Shown one piece after another: positions 47,935 through 57,248 of a stretch of 64,000 bases of DNA. The notes beneath the pieces were generated by a model. That model searched no databases and was not told where the DNA came from. It saw nothing but the letters and a program-made list of their open reading frames with translations. The position numbers and the translations under genes were made by a program. The first letter of the stretch is position 1. Each line of letters starts with the position of its first letter. The stretch comes from Deroplatys truncata (taxonomy: Eukaryota; Arthropoda; Insecta; Mantodea; Mantidae): the NCBI GenBank assembly GCA_030765065.1, contig CM060990.1, positions 662,358,618 through 662,422,617 of the forward strand. The letters run 5' to 3'.

Positions 47935-48740
47935 GTATGCATAAATGGAACCTTATGGTTTACACCCCAGACAGCATAAAGAAGCAGATTTCAACAGGTT
48001 GGTAAACCTTCCACTAGACAGATACAAATATGAGAATGAACTAGGTCATATCCTCCGTACAGCAGAGAGCAATGGCTTCATCAAAAGAACCCTAACCCAG
48101 AAAATTATGCAGTTCAAGAAATAACGGAGATCCGTAGCATAACCACCTATCCCATGAACAAGGACAAGATGGTTTTCAGGAAACTCACATACCACCCTTG
48201 GGGAATGAATAAATTCCAGAACAACCTTAAGGAAAATAACATCTGCTTGGCACCATATAATAGATGTAACATAAAAAAACCTGTCAAAGATTAACAAAGT
48301 TGATCATGTTTCTCCAGAAAAAAGATCTGGCATTTATAGAATAGATTGATTTGATTGTGATGAGGTTTATAGTGGCAACATTTCCTCAGGTAACATTTAT
48401 GGCACATTCTAAAAAACAATTTGATAAATCTGTAGCTTCAGCCATTTCTGGAGAAAGGAGCCATGGAATCAGTAGGGATATCAAACTGTTCAAACCAGTT
48501 AACAGTGTCATCAAGCACAGCACTTAGGAGAAGATTTTTATTAAGAAGTACAGCAAGAATCTTATGAATTTTGACATTCCTGAAGATGTCATCTTTAAGT
48601 TCGAGGTGCCACCAGGAGCACCCTGTAGTGCCCACACTGGTCAAATAACTAACGCCAGCAGTCCACAATGAGCTGATGATGCAGACCAGTGACCAGCATC
48701 TGTGAAACATGTACTCAGGAAGTATGAGCAAGTGAAGCTA
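47935..48740 (+). pseudogene. Penelope-like element, family D, 3' relic
   Basis: Plus-strand translation begins in the post-RT region (HPRQHKEADFNRLVNLPLD, then ENELGHILRTAESNGFIKR). It continues VFRKLTYHPWGMNKFQNNL and ICLAPYNRCNI (48170-48265), a degraded GIY-YIG region (SGIYRID-like near 48330), and a C-terminal NFDIPEDVIFKFEVPPGAP. Stops and indels abound. The RT palm is missing. It follows PLE-C directly and is a different family by sequence. Confidence 0.7.
48673..48708 (+). ncRNA. hammerhead-ribozyme-like core, PLE family D
   Basis: A perfect CTGATGA core (48673-48679), one T, stem II GCAGA (48681-48685) pairing with TCTGT (48699-48703, including a G-U pair), a 13-base loop, then GAAAC (48704-48708). 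Same arrangement and same extra T after the core as in families A and C, and the same place relative to the coding end. Confidence 0.6.
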
Positions 48741-49204
48741 TAAGAGTGTAATAAGTTGTCTCAACTTTCATTATTTTATGATTTCGCTTCACAACATTTA
48801 CTGCCTTCTTGAATTTATTCATTCATATGCCACAAAAATGCACATCTCTGTCCTACAAATAAAGCAATACTTAACAGTTATAACAATCATCCTCATGAAA
48901 GCAACTTTTAATAAAAAAGCCAAAAGTTGTTTGGAAATAAGTAGCATACGTGCAGAAGACATGTTGCGAATAAAGCAGTGGCGCAGCCAGGACTTGATCG
49001 TGGTAGAGGTTTAACATTTTTAGGCACATTCGCTACAGCAGAATACCTATTAGCATCATATGAAGGGTGTCCAGCTTATACGATTAACATTACAAATGTT
49101 TATAACTTTAGTTGTATCATATTCTGATAAAAATTCTTTCATATATGATTAGTAGGTCTCTTGCAATTTATTAACATTGCTTGCAGCAATGATTAGAGTG
49201 TGCA
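48741..49204. other. no gene recognised
   Basis: Short spacer. The 78-codon frame at 48778-49014 shows no motif. Confidence 0.45.
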
Positions 49205-49345
49205 AAGATGTCAAAGTGGACACCACAACAAAAGTTGTCTGTGTTCTTGGACTGGCTGAAATGAAATCTGTAATGCACGTACAACAAAATTTTCAGTGTG
49301 AATTTAACCTTTGGCATCATGACGATGTTTTCACCTACGTGAGTG
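49205..49345 (+). pseudogene. mariner-like transposase N-terminal relic
   Basis: MSKWTPQQK followed after a frameshift by VLGLAEMKSVMHVQQNFQCE (49210-49310) matches the start of the first helix-turn-helix of mariner-type transposases of the W(T)P.QK...E.KSV..VQ..F pattern. Nothing more of the enzyme is readable. Confidence 0.45.
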
Positions 49346-49777
49346 CCATCAAATGAGACAGACAGTTATGAGGAATTGCTAGTCTTTTGTCTACTTATGG
49401 GAAGCATAGTAAATGGAATGTGTGTGTGGAAAATATGGAAAGGTTCATACGGCATTCAGCAGGAATATTTGTTGAATTTTTGGGCAAGGGTGTTACATCC
49501 CTAAAAACACTCTGGTTCTTTGCTAAGAAGAGAATTTTAAATAAGTAGACAGGGTTAACAAACTACTGAACATTCCTACTTTGTCTGCGCAACTGGAGAG
49601 CATCCTTTCCAACTGGTTTTGTCCATAATGCTAACAGATATCATCTTTCATTTGAAAAATCAAAGAAGCCGGTTCATGTTCATTAGCTAAAATGAAAGAT
49701 CAAGTGTATGTTGATTTAAAATAAAGAGAGTTGAGGGTTGTTACACTACATCACTATAATATTCTTACTTGAACGCA

Positions 49778-49807
49778 TTTCGGGAGACGGTTTGTTCCCA
49801 TCGTCAG
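49778..49807 (-). ncRNA. hammerhead-like core, PLE-A1
   Basis: On the minus strand: CTGACGA (49801-49807), T, GGGA, a loop, TCCC and then GAAAT (49777-49781). Stem II is 4 bp. It lies just after the end of the GIY-YIG frame. Confidence 0.5.
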
Positions 49808-49824
49808 CATGTCCTCATCTGATT

Positions 49825-50319
49825 TTACCGGTCATCGTCTGGGGGATGTGTGTGGTTAGTGGTGTTCTCTGGTGCTGGGCTGATGAACCTCCAAAGGCTC
49901 TTGGGTGGCGGCAGTTCGAAATTCATTAGGTGATTCCTGTGTTTGACAATATGTATTTTTTCCCAGATGTCCAATTCATTACTGCTGTTGATCGGTTTTA
50001 AGAGTTTTATGTTTGGAGTGATATCATGGTTTGAAGACCAGAAATGATGTGCTACTGCTGATTTATCTGGCTGCTTTTGGTAAATGCATCTCATATGCTC
50101 TTTAAGTCTTATTTCAAGATTTCTTTTTGTTCTTCCTATATATACCAGGTTACATTCATTACAATCAATTTGATATATACCAGCTGATTTATCGTTGGGG
50201 ATAGGATCTTTTGTTCTGTTGCATAGTAGTTTCTGTATGATGTGGTTATTCTGTGGAGACAGGGTGATGTTGTATTTTTTGAAAATCCTTTGAAAGTGAT
50301 GTAGTGTAACAACCCTCAA
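49825..50319 (-). CDS. PLE-A1 fragment with intact GIY-YIG endonuclease
   Basis: 165-codon frame truncated before the RT. It contains ITLSPQNNHIIQKLLC, then AGIYQIDCNECNLVYIGR, TKRNLEIRLKEHMR, AVAHHFWSSNHDI, ELDIWEKIHIVKHRNH and the PLE-specific Pro/His-rich end (PPDDDR, stop). The GIY, YIG, Cys-x2-Cys, catalytic Arg/His and Glu (in WEK) of the PLE endonuclease are all present. In the full element this domain nicks target DNA for reverse transcription. Lacking RT, this piece cannot act alone. Confidence 0.8.
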   Translation of the reverse strand: MRVVTLHHFQRIFKKYNITLSPQNNHIIQKLLCNRTKDPIPNDKSAGIYQIDCNECNLVYIGRTKRNLEIRLKEHMRCIYQKQPDKSAVAHHFWSSNHDITPNIKLLKPINSSNELDIWEKIHIVKHRNHLMNFELPPPKSLWRFISPAPENTTNHTHPPDDDR

Positions 50320-50529
50320 CTCTCTTTATTTTAAATTATGACACATCACTGTTACTAGCTTCTAAATCTTCAAAATTAGTCAATGTATGTTGGATAACAT
50401 CAATGTGTAGTGTTCTGTTAATTTTATTAATTTACAACCATAGAATGCTACACTTGAGGTGACATTTTTGTAAGACAATGTGTTTTGACACCCAATGGGG
50501 GCCACATTCTTACGTGAATGTTTTCTATT

Positions 50530-51039
50530 AGATAAATGGGGAGATTTGGAGAGCTAAAGAATTACTACAAATAGGTTTCTGGAATGAAATTAGGACAAGA
50601 ATAGAGGATATGGAAAAACAAAATTTATTAGCGAGTTTTACTTTTAAGAGCTCACTGAGATTATACAGAGAAATGAAAGTAGTATGGAGCAGAGAACAGT
50701 ATGTTGATATATGTGATAAAACAGCAAGAGCAGGATTTGCATGGGCTAGGACAGGGGTGGTGAATTTGAAAGGTTTGAAAAAAGAGAATGATGGAGAAAT
50801 GCTCACTATGCCACCGGAAAGTTAAAGAGTGACATATAGTTTTAGAGTGTGAAGAAATGAAGTTGCTTAGAAAGAGGATAGAGAAGAGAGAATGGTTAAA
50901 TTTACCAATAGAAATTCAAGCTAAAAAGTTAGTAAATGTAAAATCTAGGAAAAATATAATAGAAGTAGGAAACTTTTTGGACAGAGTAAGAGCAAAATGG
51001 ATGAGGAAAATTAGCAAGGCAGAGGTAAATGAGTATTAA
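50530..51039 (+). pseudogene. LINE ORF2 C-terminal relic with zinc-knuckle-like motif
   Basis: The frame 50610-50825 (SLRLYREMKVVWSREQYVD, ARAGFAWARTGVVNL) shifts near 50800 into EKCSLCHRKVKE, a stop, HIVLECEEMKLLRKR (50795-50900), then FLDRVRAKWMRKI. A C-x2-C...H-x4-C pattern after an AR.R.G-type segment is the usual C-terminal ending of several LINE ORF2 proteins. The RT domain is absent. Confidence 0.5.
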
Positions 51040-51617
51040 ATTACAGTAGCTTTTATTTGATATGTTGCAAGTAGGACCCAACAACTCGACAACCTCAAGG
51101 TTTGAATTTGTTGGGGTCCAAGGAAAGCAACTTAAGGTAGAGTTAGAGTTAGTATTAGAGATTAAATAAATTGATAATTGTACTTTTAGATTAGGAGGAA
51201 TGCTGGCTACCAGTGTTCCATACTGCTGGATACCAGTAGTTAAGAGGTTAGTTTTCTTTATATTTTATTTTATTGTTATTTTTAGAAACTGGATTAAGAA
51301 TAAATTTGTAAAACTGTTGTTGTACATTTGTATAATTAATTGGGTTAACAATAAAATTACTTACTAATTAAGATAAATATTCCTTGTTATTAAAATAAAT
51401 TAAAAAGCAACAGTACTTCATTTTATTTAAAACCAATATATATTAAAGGTCTTTTTACAGAATAATAGTTTAAAGCAAATATGATTTCTACAATATTATT
51501 AATAGCTTGTTTAATGTAATAGGGAGGTCCGAAGCTACAGGATAACTTCACAAGGATGATCAATGGTTTTTAACAGTTCAATGTAATAATGTTCCAAATT
51601 ATATGTGGTAAATAATT
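51040..51617. other. no gene recognised; probable LINE 3' UTR
   Basis: Follows the LINE relic. TACCAGTGTTCCATACTGC / GGATACCAGTAG words near 51200-51240. Nothing else supported. Confidence 0.4.
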
Positions 51618-51690
51618 AATGATCAAATATTTAAAATAGAGAGTTGAGGGTTGTTACACTACATCACTATGATAATCTTACTTGAACGCA

Positions 51691-51720
51691 TTTCGGGAGA
51701 CGGCTTGTTCCCATCGTCAG
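51691..51720 (-). ncRNA. hammerhead-like core in the inverted left end of PLE-A2
   Basis: Minus-strand CTGACGA (51714-51720), T, GGGA...TCCC, GAAAT. Inverted duplicate of the right-end motif at 53207-53237, differing at the base after GAAA. Confidence 0.5.
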
Positions 51721-51740
51721 CATTTTCTCTCAACTGATTT

Positions 51741-53210
51741 TTGCCGGTCATCGTCAACAAAATGAGGCCCATAGTGAATAACATAAACTCTCCCACATAT
51801 AAACTAGCAAAATGGCTTTCAAATACCTTCAACTCCATGTCTATGTTCAAAAGTCTTAGCATAAAAAATTCTTTAGAATTAACCAGCCACCTTTCAAATA
51901 TAAATATATCACCCACAGACATGATAGTATCATTTGATGTCACTGCACTCTTCCCAAGCATACCAAAAGAAGAATTATTACCACTCCTAGAAAATTGGAT
52001 ATTAAACAATGGCACACCTAGAGCACAAACAGAAGATTACCTGAAACTAACAAAATTATGTCTGGACCAGAATTTCTTTTCATTCCATCACAAAATCTTT
52101 AAACAAACCTCAGGCCTAACTATGGGAAACCCCCTTTCACCATTTTTAGCAGAACTATATATGGGCCATTTTGAATCCCATATTACTAAATCTTTCCCAC
52201 ATCTATTCAAAACCTGGTATAGGTATGTAGATGATATTTTTGCTATTGTTCCAAAAAAACTTTCAGAAGATGCTTTGAAATTATTAAATTTACAAAAAAG
52301 ATCTATAAAATTCACAATGGAAAAAGAAGAAAATGGCCAATTACCTTACCTAGACGTCAGGATCATCAGAAATAATGCACACAACAAACTAACGTTCGGC
52401 ATTTACAGAAAACCAACGCACACAGAAAACTATATTAAAAACAATAGCTACAATCCTACAAGCCACAAACATGCAATTTTAAATAGTATTACAAACAGGT
52501 TAGTACATATACCAATGGAGAAAGAGGAATACCAGAAAGAATATCAACACATTATCAACATAGCCACTATGAATGGATACCAGAAAAAAACAATAGATAA
52601 GAAGATAAAAAGGTTTGGAAGACAGAAATACATCCAACAAATGACTACGTTACTCAGACAACAAAAACCACAAGCATATAGAAAATTCACTTATCACCCT
52701 TGGACACATCATAAATTTCAAAGGATTTTCAAAAAATACAACATCACCCTGTCTCCACAGAATAACCACAATATACAGAAACTACTTTGCAACAGAACAA
52801 AAGATCCTATCCCCAACGATAAATCAGCTGATATATATCAAATTGATTGTAATGAATGTAACCTGGTATACATAGGAAGAACCAAAAGAAATCTTGAAAT
52901 AAGACTTAAAGAGCATATGAGACGCATTTACCAAAAGCAGCAAGATAAATCAGCAGTAGCACATCATTTCTGGTCTTCAAACCATGATATCACTCCAAAC
53001 ATAAAACTCTTAAAACCGATCAACAGCAGCAATGAATTGGACATCTGGGAAAAAATACATATTGTCAAACACAGGAATCACCTAATGAATTTCGAACTGC
53101 CGCCACCCAACAGCCTTTGGAGGTTCATCAGCCCAGCACCAGAGAACACCACAAACCACACACATCCCCCAGACGATGACCGGCAAAAATCAGTTGAGAG
53201 AAAATGCTGA
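51741..53210 (+). CDS. Penelope-like RT with GIY-YIG endonuclease (5'-truncated)
   Basis: 489-codon uninterrupted frame. RT motifs: MRPIVNNINSPTYKLAKWL (8-26), SFDVTALFPSIP (64-75), GLTMGNPLSPFLAELYM (125-141) and RYVDDIFAIV (161-170, with both catalytic aspartates). Then GIYRKPTHTENYIKNN (220-235), linker YRKFTYHPWTHHKF (313-326), and endonuclease DIYQIDCNECNLVYIGR (364-380), TKRNLEIRLKEH (381-392) and WEKIHIVKH (436-444). The usual GIY is DIY here, a Gly-to-Asp change that probably weakens the nuclease. The first five or so codons come from the inverted terminal arm, so the true N-terminal third (with the KxDKG motif) is missing. Full PLE proteins are roughly 700-850 residues. Confidence 0.9.
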   Translation: MPVIVNKMRPIVNNINSPTYKLAKWLSNTFNSMSMFKSLSIKNSLELTSHLSNINISPTDMIVSFDVTALFPSIPKEELLPLLENWILNNGTPRAQTEDYLKLTKLCLDQNFFSFHHKIFKQTSGLTMGNPLSPFLAELYMGHFESHITKSFPHLFKTWYRYVDDIFAIVPKKLSEDALKLLNLQKRSIKFTMEKEENGQLPYLDVRIIRNNAHNKLTFGIYRKPTHTENYIKNNSYNPTSHKHAILNSITNRLVHIPMEKEEYQKEYQHIINIATMNGYQKKTIDKKIKRFGRQKYIQQMTTLLRQQKPQAYRKFTYHPWTHHKFQRIFKKYNITLSPQNNHNIQKLLCNRTKDPIPNDKSADIYQIDCNECNLVYIGRTKRNLEIRLKEHMRRIYQKQQDKSAVAHHFWSSNHDITPNIKLLKPINSSNELDIWEKIHIVKHRNHLMNFELPPPNSLWRFISPAPENTTNHTHPPDDDRQKSVERKC

Positions 53211-53237
53211 CGATGGGAACAAGCCGTCTCCCGAAAC
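53207..53237 (+). ncRNA. hammerhead-like core at the 3' end of PLE-A2
   Basis: CTGACGA (53207-53213), T, stem II GGGA (53215-53218) / TCCC (53229-53232), then GAAAC (53233-53237). The ORF stop lies immediately upstream (TGA 53208-53210 overlaps the core). Catalysis is not shown. Stem I is not obvious for this family. Confidence 0.55.
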
Positions 53238-53354
53238 GTGTTCAAGTAAGATTATCATAGTGATGTAGTGTAACAACCCTCAACTCTCTATTTTAAATAT
53301 GACACATCACTGTTACTAGCTTCTAAATCTTCAAAATTAGTCAATGATCAAATA

Positions 53355-53719
53355 GTTGGGAAGCATAGCCGAACAGACCTTTGTATGTCCAAGCATTAAT
53401 AAACTTAAAAGAAATGAAGTAATTGATGTTCAGATTGTCAAAATCAATAAATGTTGGTTGTTCACTTTGTGTAGAAAAAGTCTTTTACATAACATATTTT
53501 ATATTTAAATTATGCGTAAAATATGTACAGGTAATTTACTCACCCAAACCTGTCTGGAGGTGGGGAAACTTAGTTAACAACTGAGCATTTGTGGCTGGAT
53601 CTATCTAATGCTTTGTACAATCACTGCCAGATGTCAACAGTATGCAAGGATTGTAGCCAGTTAAAACATTTTAAGTGGAATTTCCAAGCATAAATTTATG
53701 TGGTACTTCATGTATGCGC
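53355..53719. other. no gene recognised
   Basis: Spacer between PLE-A2 and the split R repeat. No supported feature. Confidence 0.5.
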
Positions 53720-54159
53720 GAGAGTACTATTTTTACTTTCTCTACCACATATCTAGTCTTTAGAGAAGGTATTACATTCCACCCAAAAATTCGATACCAA
53801 GATTTCACCGGAAATACATGTTTTGAGGCCCCCTGAATTAAAAGCAAATTTTATAAAAAGGACCATGTGTGTGTGTCTGTGAACTGCATAACTCAAAAAT
53901 GAAAAGTCGAATAAATACCAAACTTGGTATTTAAGTTCAGTACCTTCCAAAGATGAGACATGAAGATTTTCAATGTACAATAAAATGTATATAATATATC
54001 TTGAATTTTCTATGAATAGCCTTTGAAGCCTTCATTCAGAAGGAATTTTGTATAATCTTGTATAACTGATAAATGTTAAACAATAGACTAAAATTATATA
54101 GAAAATTTGAGTCAGAATTGAAACACTTAACATCACTTAGATGTTTTTCAACTTGACTG

Positions 54160-54190
54160 GTTTCAGGAGCTAATTGCTCCCAACATTGGA
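54160..54190 (-). ncRNA. hammerhead-like motif, PLE family B left arm (inverted)
   Basis: Minus-strand copy of the motif above: core CCAATGTT, stem II with GGAGC (GAGCAATTAGCTC centre), GAAAC (54160-54164) and CAGTC. Upstream ACTT pairs with downstream AAGT. Confidence 0.45.
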
Positions 54191-54494
54191 AGTGGCCGAC
54201 TGGTTCCTCGTGGGGTTGTCCCGTATGCGTCTGTGTGTGGTGGAATATAGTGTAGTGATGAAACTCCATAGTGGGTTCAGTGGCAGCAATTCAAAATTCA
54301 TCACATGGTGTTTGTGTTATATGATTAATAACTTTTCCCAAGTATCCAACTATACAGTGTATTTTGTCGATTTTAAGAGTGTTACATTTGGTGTGATGTG
54401 ATTTATTATGCAAAAGTGATGTGCAACTGCAGATTTGACCATTTGTTTGTATTTGATGTGTCTCATTTGTTCTTTCTCATATGGATTCTAAATT

Positions 54495-54888
54495 TCATTT
54501 TGTTTTACCTATGTATATTTGGTCACATTCTGGGCAATTAATTTGATAGATTCCTGCTTTTTTGTTCAGAGGTATTTGGTCCTTTGATTTGTTGCAAAGT
54601 AATTTCTCTATACTTAATCTGTTTTGTGGAGCTAGGTAAATGTTGTGTTTTTTGAAGATGACGTGGAATTTGTAGTGAGTCCTTGGGTGGAAAGTGAGCT
54701 TCTTGAAAATCATTTTGCTTTGTTGTTGGGTTAGATTTGTGGTGTCCTTAATGTGTTTCTGTTTCTTGAAATGTGCAACTTCTTTTGTCGATGATTTGTT
54801 TGGTGAAGCCACTGTTCATGGCTGTATTAACTATGTGCTTGTATTCATTTTTGTATTCTATTTCTGTTATATTCTCTGTATGTCAGAA
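54495..54888 (-). pseudogene. PLE-B inverted arm: endonuclease fragment
   Basis: Minus-strand EYKHIVNTAMN at the start, SSTKEVAHFKKQKHIKD, then FKKLTFHPRTHYKFHVIF, IEKLLCNKSKDQIP and AGIYQINCPECDQIYIGK. It duplicates the right-arm region 56420-56790 and is better preserved there in places (the GIY-YIG motif is intact here but broken in the right arm). Confidence 0.8.
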
Positions 54889-54959
54889 ATCAGAAAACAG
54901 CAGATAGAAAAATAATAGAAATAGAAAGAAACAATCATTACGCCAAATTACAGAGTTTA

Positions 54960-56940
54960 GTTTTAAAAATATATGCAATTCACATGAAATTAACATCCAT
55001 TTTAGGTTTTCCAATCTGGCAAAATATGATGTCTAAATTTCTTTCTATACCGAGCCGAAAAATGAGTATGAAAACTTTAAGGCTACAGAAAAAACTCACC
55101 AACTTACATACGATGCAAAATCTGTGACATAATCTCAAAAAACCAAAATCTACAAACCAAGAAATAGTGAACTTATCGAACATACTTTCAGCAAAGATGA
55201 GCTTACAGTACTAAATAAGAGCCTAAAAACTTGTGTAGGCTACACAAACAAAGTACAAAGTAGATGAAATAGTCGCTGATATAGATATTGCCACCAGCCA
55301 GTTAGAGGAACAAACTGAAGCAATAATTCAGAAACAATGTACAGCAGTACTAGAAGAAGTTATAGCTACCAATCACAATAGTTTTCCAGACAACAGAATC
55401 ATAAAGTCACTAAAATTCAAACCCGTTGTTTACACCAAAGCTGATAAAGGTGGCAAATTGGTAATCCTGGACAAAGAAGACTACTTTACCAGAGTGGAAA
55501 ACCTACTCCAAGATAAAACATATACAGAAATCAAAACAGACCCACTAAAAGCTCAAATAAAATCCTTCAATCTCTCTATGAGTAAAGTAAGACCCTAACA
55601 GATAAAGTAAAAACCAGAATCCCACATTACCAAGACTGTACGCACTCCCAAAAATCCATAAACCAGGCAACAAAATGAGACATATAATAAACAATATTGA
55701 TTCACCCACATATAATTTGGTAAAATGGCTCACACAGAAATTCACTTCACTAAATAAATACAACAGCTTAAGTATCAAGAACTTCCAAGACTTGACCAGA
55801 AAAATAGAACATGTAGAATTGAAACAGGAAGATAAATTAGTATCTTTTGACATCACTGCGCTTTTCCCAAGTATCCCTATAGATGAACTTCTACAACCAC
55901 TAAAACAATGGCTTACCCAAAACAATATAACACAAGATGAAGTAGATGATCTTTTGAATCTCACAGAACTTTGCATCACCAGAACCTTTCACTTTCAACA
56001 ATAGATACTATCAGCAGACTTCAGGTTTAGCCATGGGAAACCCTCTATCACCATTCCTCGCTTACTTTTTCATGAGTAATTTTGAATCGCACATAACCAA
56101 CTCCTTTCCGCAAATTTACAAAGTCTGGCACAGTTATGTTATGATATATTTGCAATAGTATCCAACAAGCTCATCCAGGATGCCCTCAAACTACTAAATT
56201 TACAGAACAGATCTGTACAATTCACAATGGAAACAGAAAACATAGGCACTTTACCTTTCCTAGATTTGAAAGTAATTAGAAACCAGAACACGATTAATTT
56301 TGGGATCTACAGGAAACCTACACATTCTGAAAATTACATAAAAAACAATATTTTCAACCCGGCACCACACAAACATGCAGTCCTAAACATTTTGACCCAA
56401 AGATTGGTTTACACACCACTAACAGAAACAGAATACAAACACATAGTTAACACAGCCATGAACAGTGGCTTCACCAAACAAATCGACAAAAAAAATAGCA
56501 CATTTCAAGAAACAGAAACACATTAAGGACACCACAAATCTAACCTAACAAAAAAGCAAAATGATTTTCAAGAAGCTCACTTTCCACCCAAGGACTCGCT
56601 ACAAATTCCACATCATCTTCAAAAAGCATATATACCTAGCTCCACAAAACAGATTAAGTATAGAGAAATTACTCTGCAAGAAATCAAAGGATCAAATACC
56701 TCAGAACAAAAAAGCAGGAATCTATCAAATCATTGTCCAGAATGTGATCAAATATACATAGGTAAAACAAAACAAAATTTAGAAACCACATTAAAAGAAC
56801 ATATGAGACACATCAAATACAAACAAATGGACAAATCTGCAGTTGCACACCACTTTTGCACAACAAATCACATCACACCAAATATAACAATCTCAAAAAC
56901 GACAAAACACACTGTGTAGTTGGATACTTGGGAAAAATTA
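54960..56940 (+). pseudogene. PLE-B RT and GIY-YIG endonuclease, decayed
   Basis: Blocks in order: KADKGGKLVILDKEDYF near 55440-55485, MRHIINNIDSPTYNLVKWL (55675) and SFDITALFPSIPIDEL (55845), then LAMGNPLSPFLAYFFMSNF (56022). The catalytic box is damaged: TAT GTT ATG ATA TAT TTG shows a lost base where YVDDIF should be (56130-56150). Then FGIYRKPTHSENYIKNN (56300), FKKLTFHPRTRYKFHIIF (56567) and AGIYQI followed by a frameshift within C..C (56720-56740). At least five frame breaks. Dead copy. Confidence 0.82.
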
Positions 56941-57070
56941 TTAATCACATAACACAAACACCATATGATGAATTTTGAATTGCTGCCTTGATGGAGTTTC
57001 ATCACTACACCAGATTCCACCACACACAGATGCATACAGGACAACACCACGAGGAACCAGTTGGCCATTT

Positions 57071-57105
57071 CCGATGTTAGGAGCAATTAGCTCCTGAAAC
57101 CAGTC
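57071..57105 (+). ncRNA. hammerhead-like motif, PLE family B right end
   Basis: Core degenerate (CCGATGT at 57071-57077), then a perfect 6-bp stem II AGGAGC (57079-57084) / GCTCCT (57090-57095) with loop AATTA, GAAAC (57096-57100) and CAGTC, a plausible GUC cleavage triplet, followed by AAGT. Upstream, the inverted arm preserves ACTT (right arm ATTT) that can pair with AAGT as stem I. Compensation in the other arm supports a real hammerhead, now decayed. Confidence 0.5.
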
Positions 57106-57248
57106 AAGTTGAAAAACATTAAGTGATGTTAAGTGTTTCAATTCCGACTGAAATTTTCTATATAATTTCAAATTCACATCACTGTTACTAGCTTATCCAT
57201 ATTTTATACTAATAGACGAAAACTTACTACATAAGAAATGTAGATCTC

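Larger units (their letters stand above)
49714..50383. mobile_element. PLE family A copy 1, body inverted relative to its tail
   Basis: Short PLE insertion with imperfect 9-11-bp target duplication (TGTATGTTG at 49705-49713 and 50384-50392). Both ends carry the family's inverted terminal sequence (TTTAAAATAAAGAGAG, GTTACACTACATCAC). The one-sided tail ATGACACATCACTG... is at the right in plus orientation, whereas the coding body (49825-50319) is on the minus strand. Only about 25 bases of the terminal sequence precede the tail on the right. Confidence 0.8.
51630..53342 (+). mobile_element. PLE family A copy 2, with perfect 12-bp target duplication
   Basis: Bounded by AATGATCAAATA (51618-51629 and 53343-53354). 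The left end is an inverted copy of the 3' terminal region (51630-51755), the right end is the same region in direct sense (about 53170-53297), followed by the one-sided tail to 53342. Between them is one long open frame. Perfect duplication, intact frame and near-identical ends make this the youngest PLE here. Confidence 0.9.
54094..57210 (+). mobile_element. PLE family B with long inverted left arm, inserted in repeat R
   Basis: Flanked by an imperfect 12-bp duplication AATAGACTAAAA (54082-54093) / AATAGACGAAAA (57211-57222), both inside repeat R. The left 54094-54890 is an inverted copy of the element's 3' portion, including part of its endonuclease. The right 54891-57210 is in direct sense and ends in a tail with CACATCACTGTTACTAGCTT, the same word found in family A tails. 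Confidence 0.82.
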
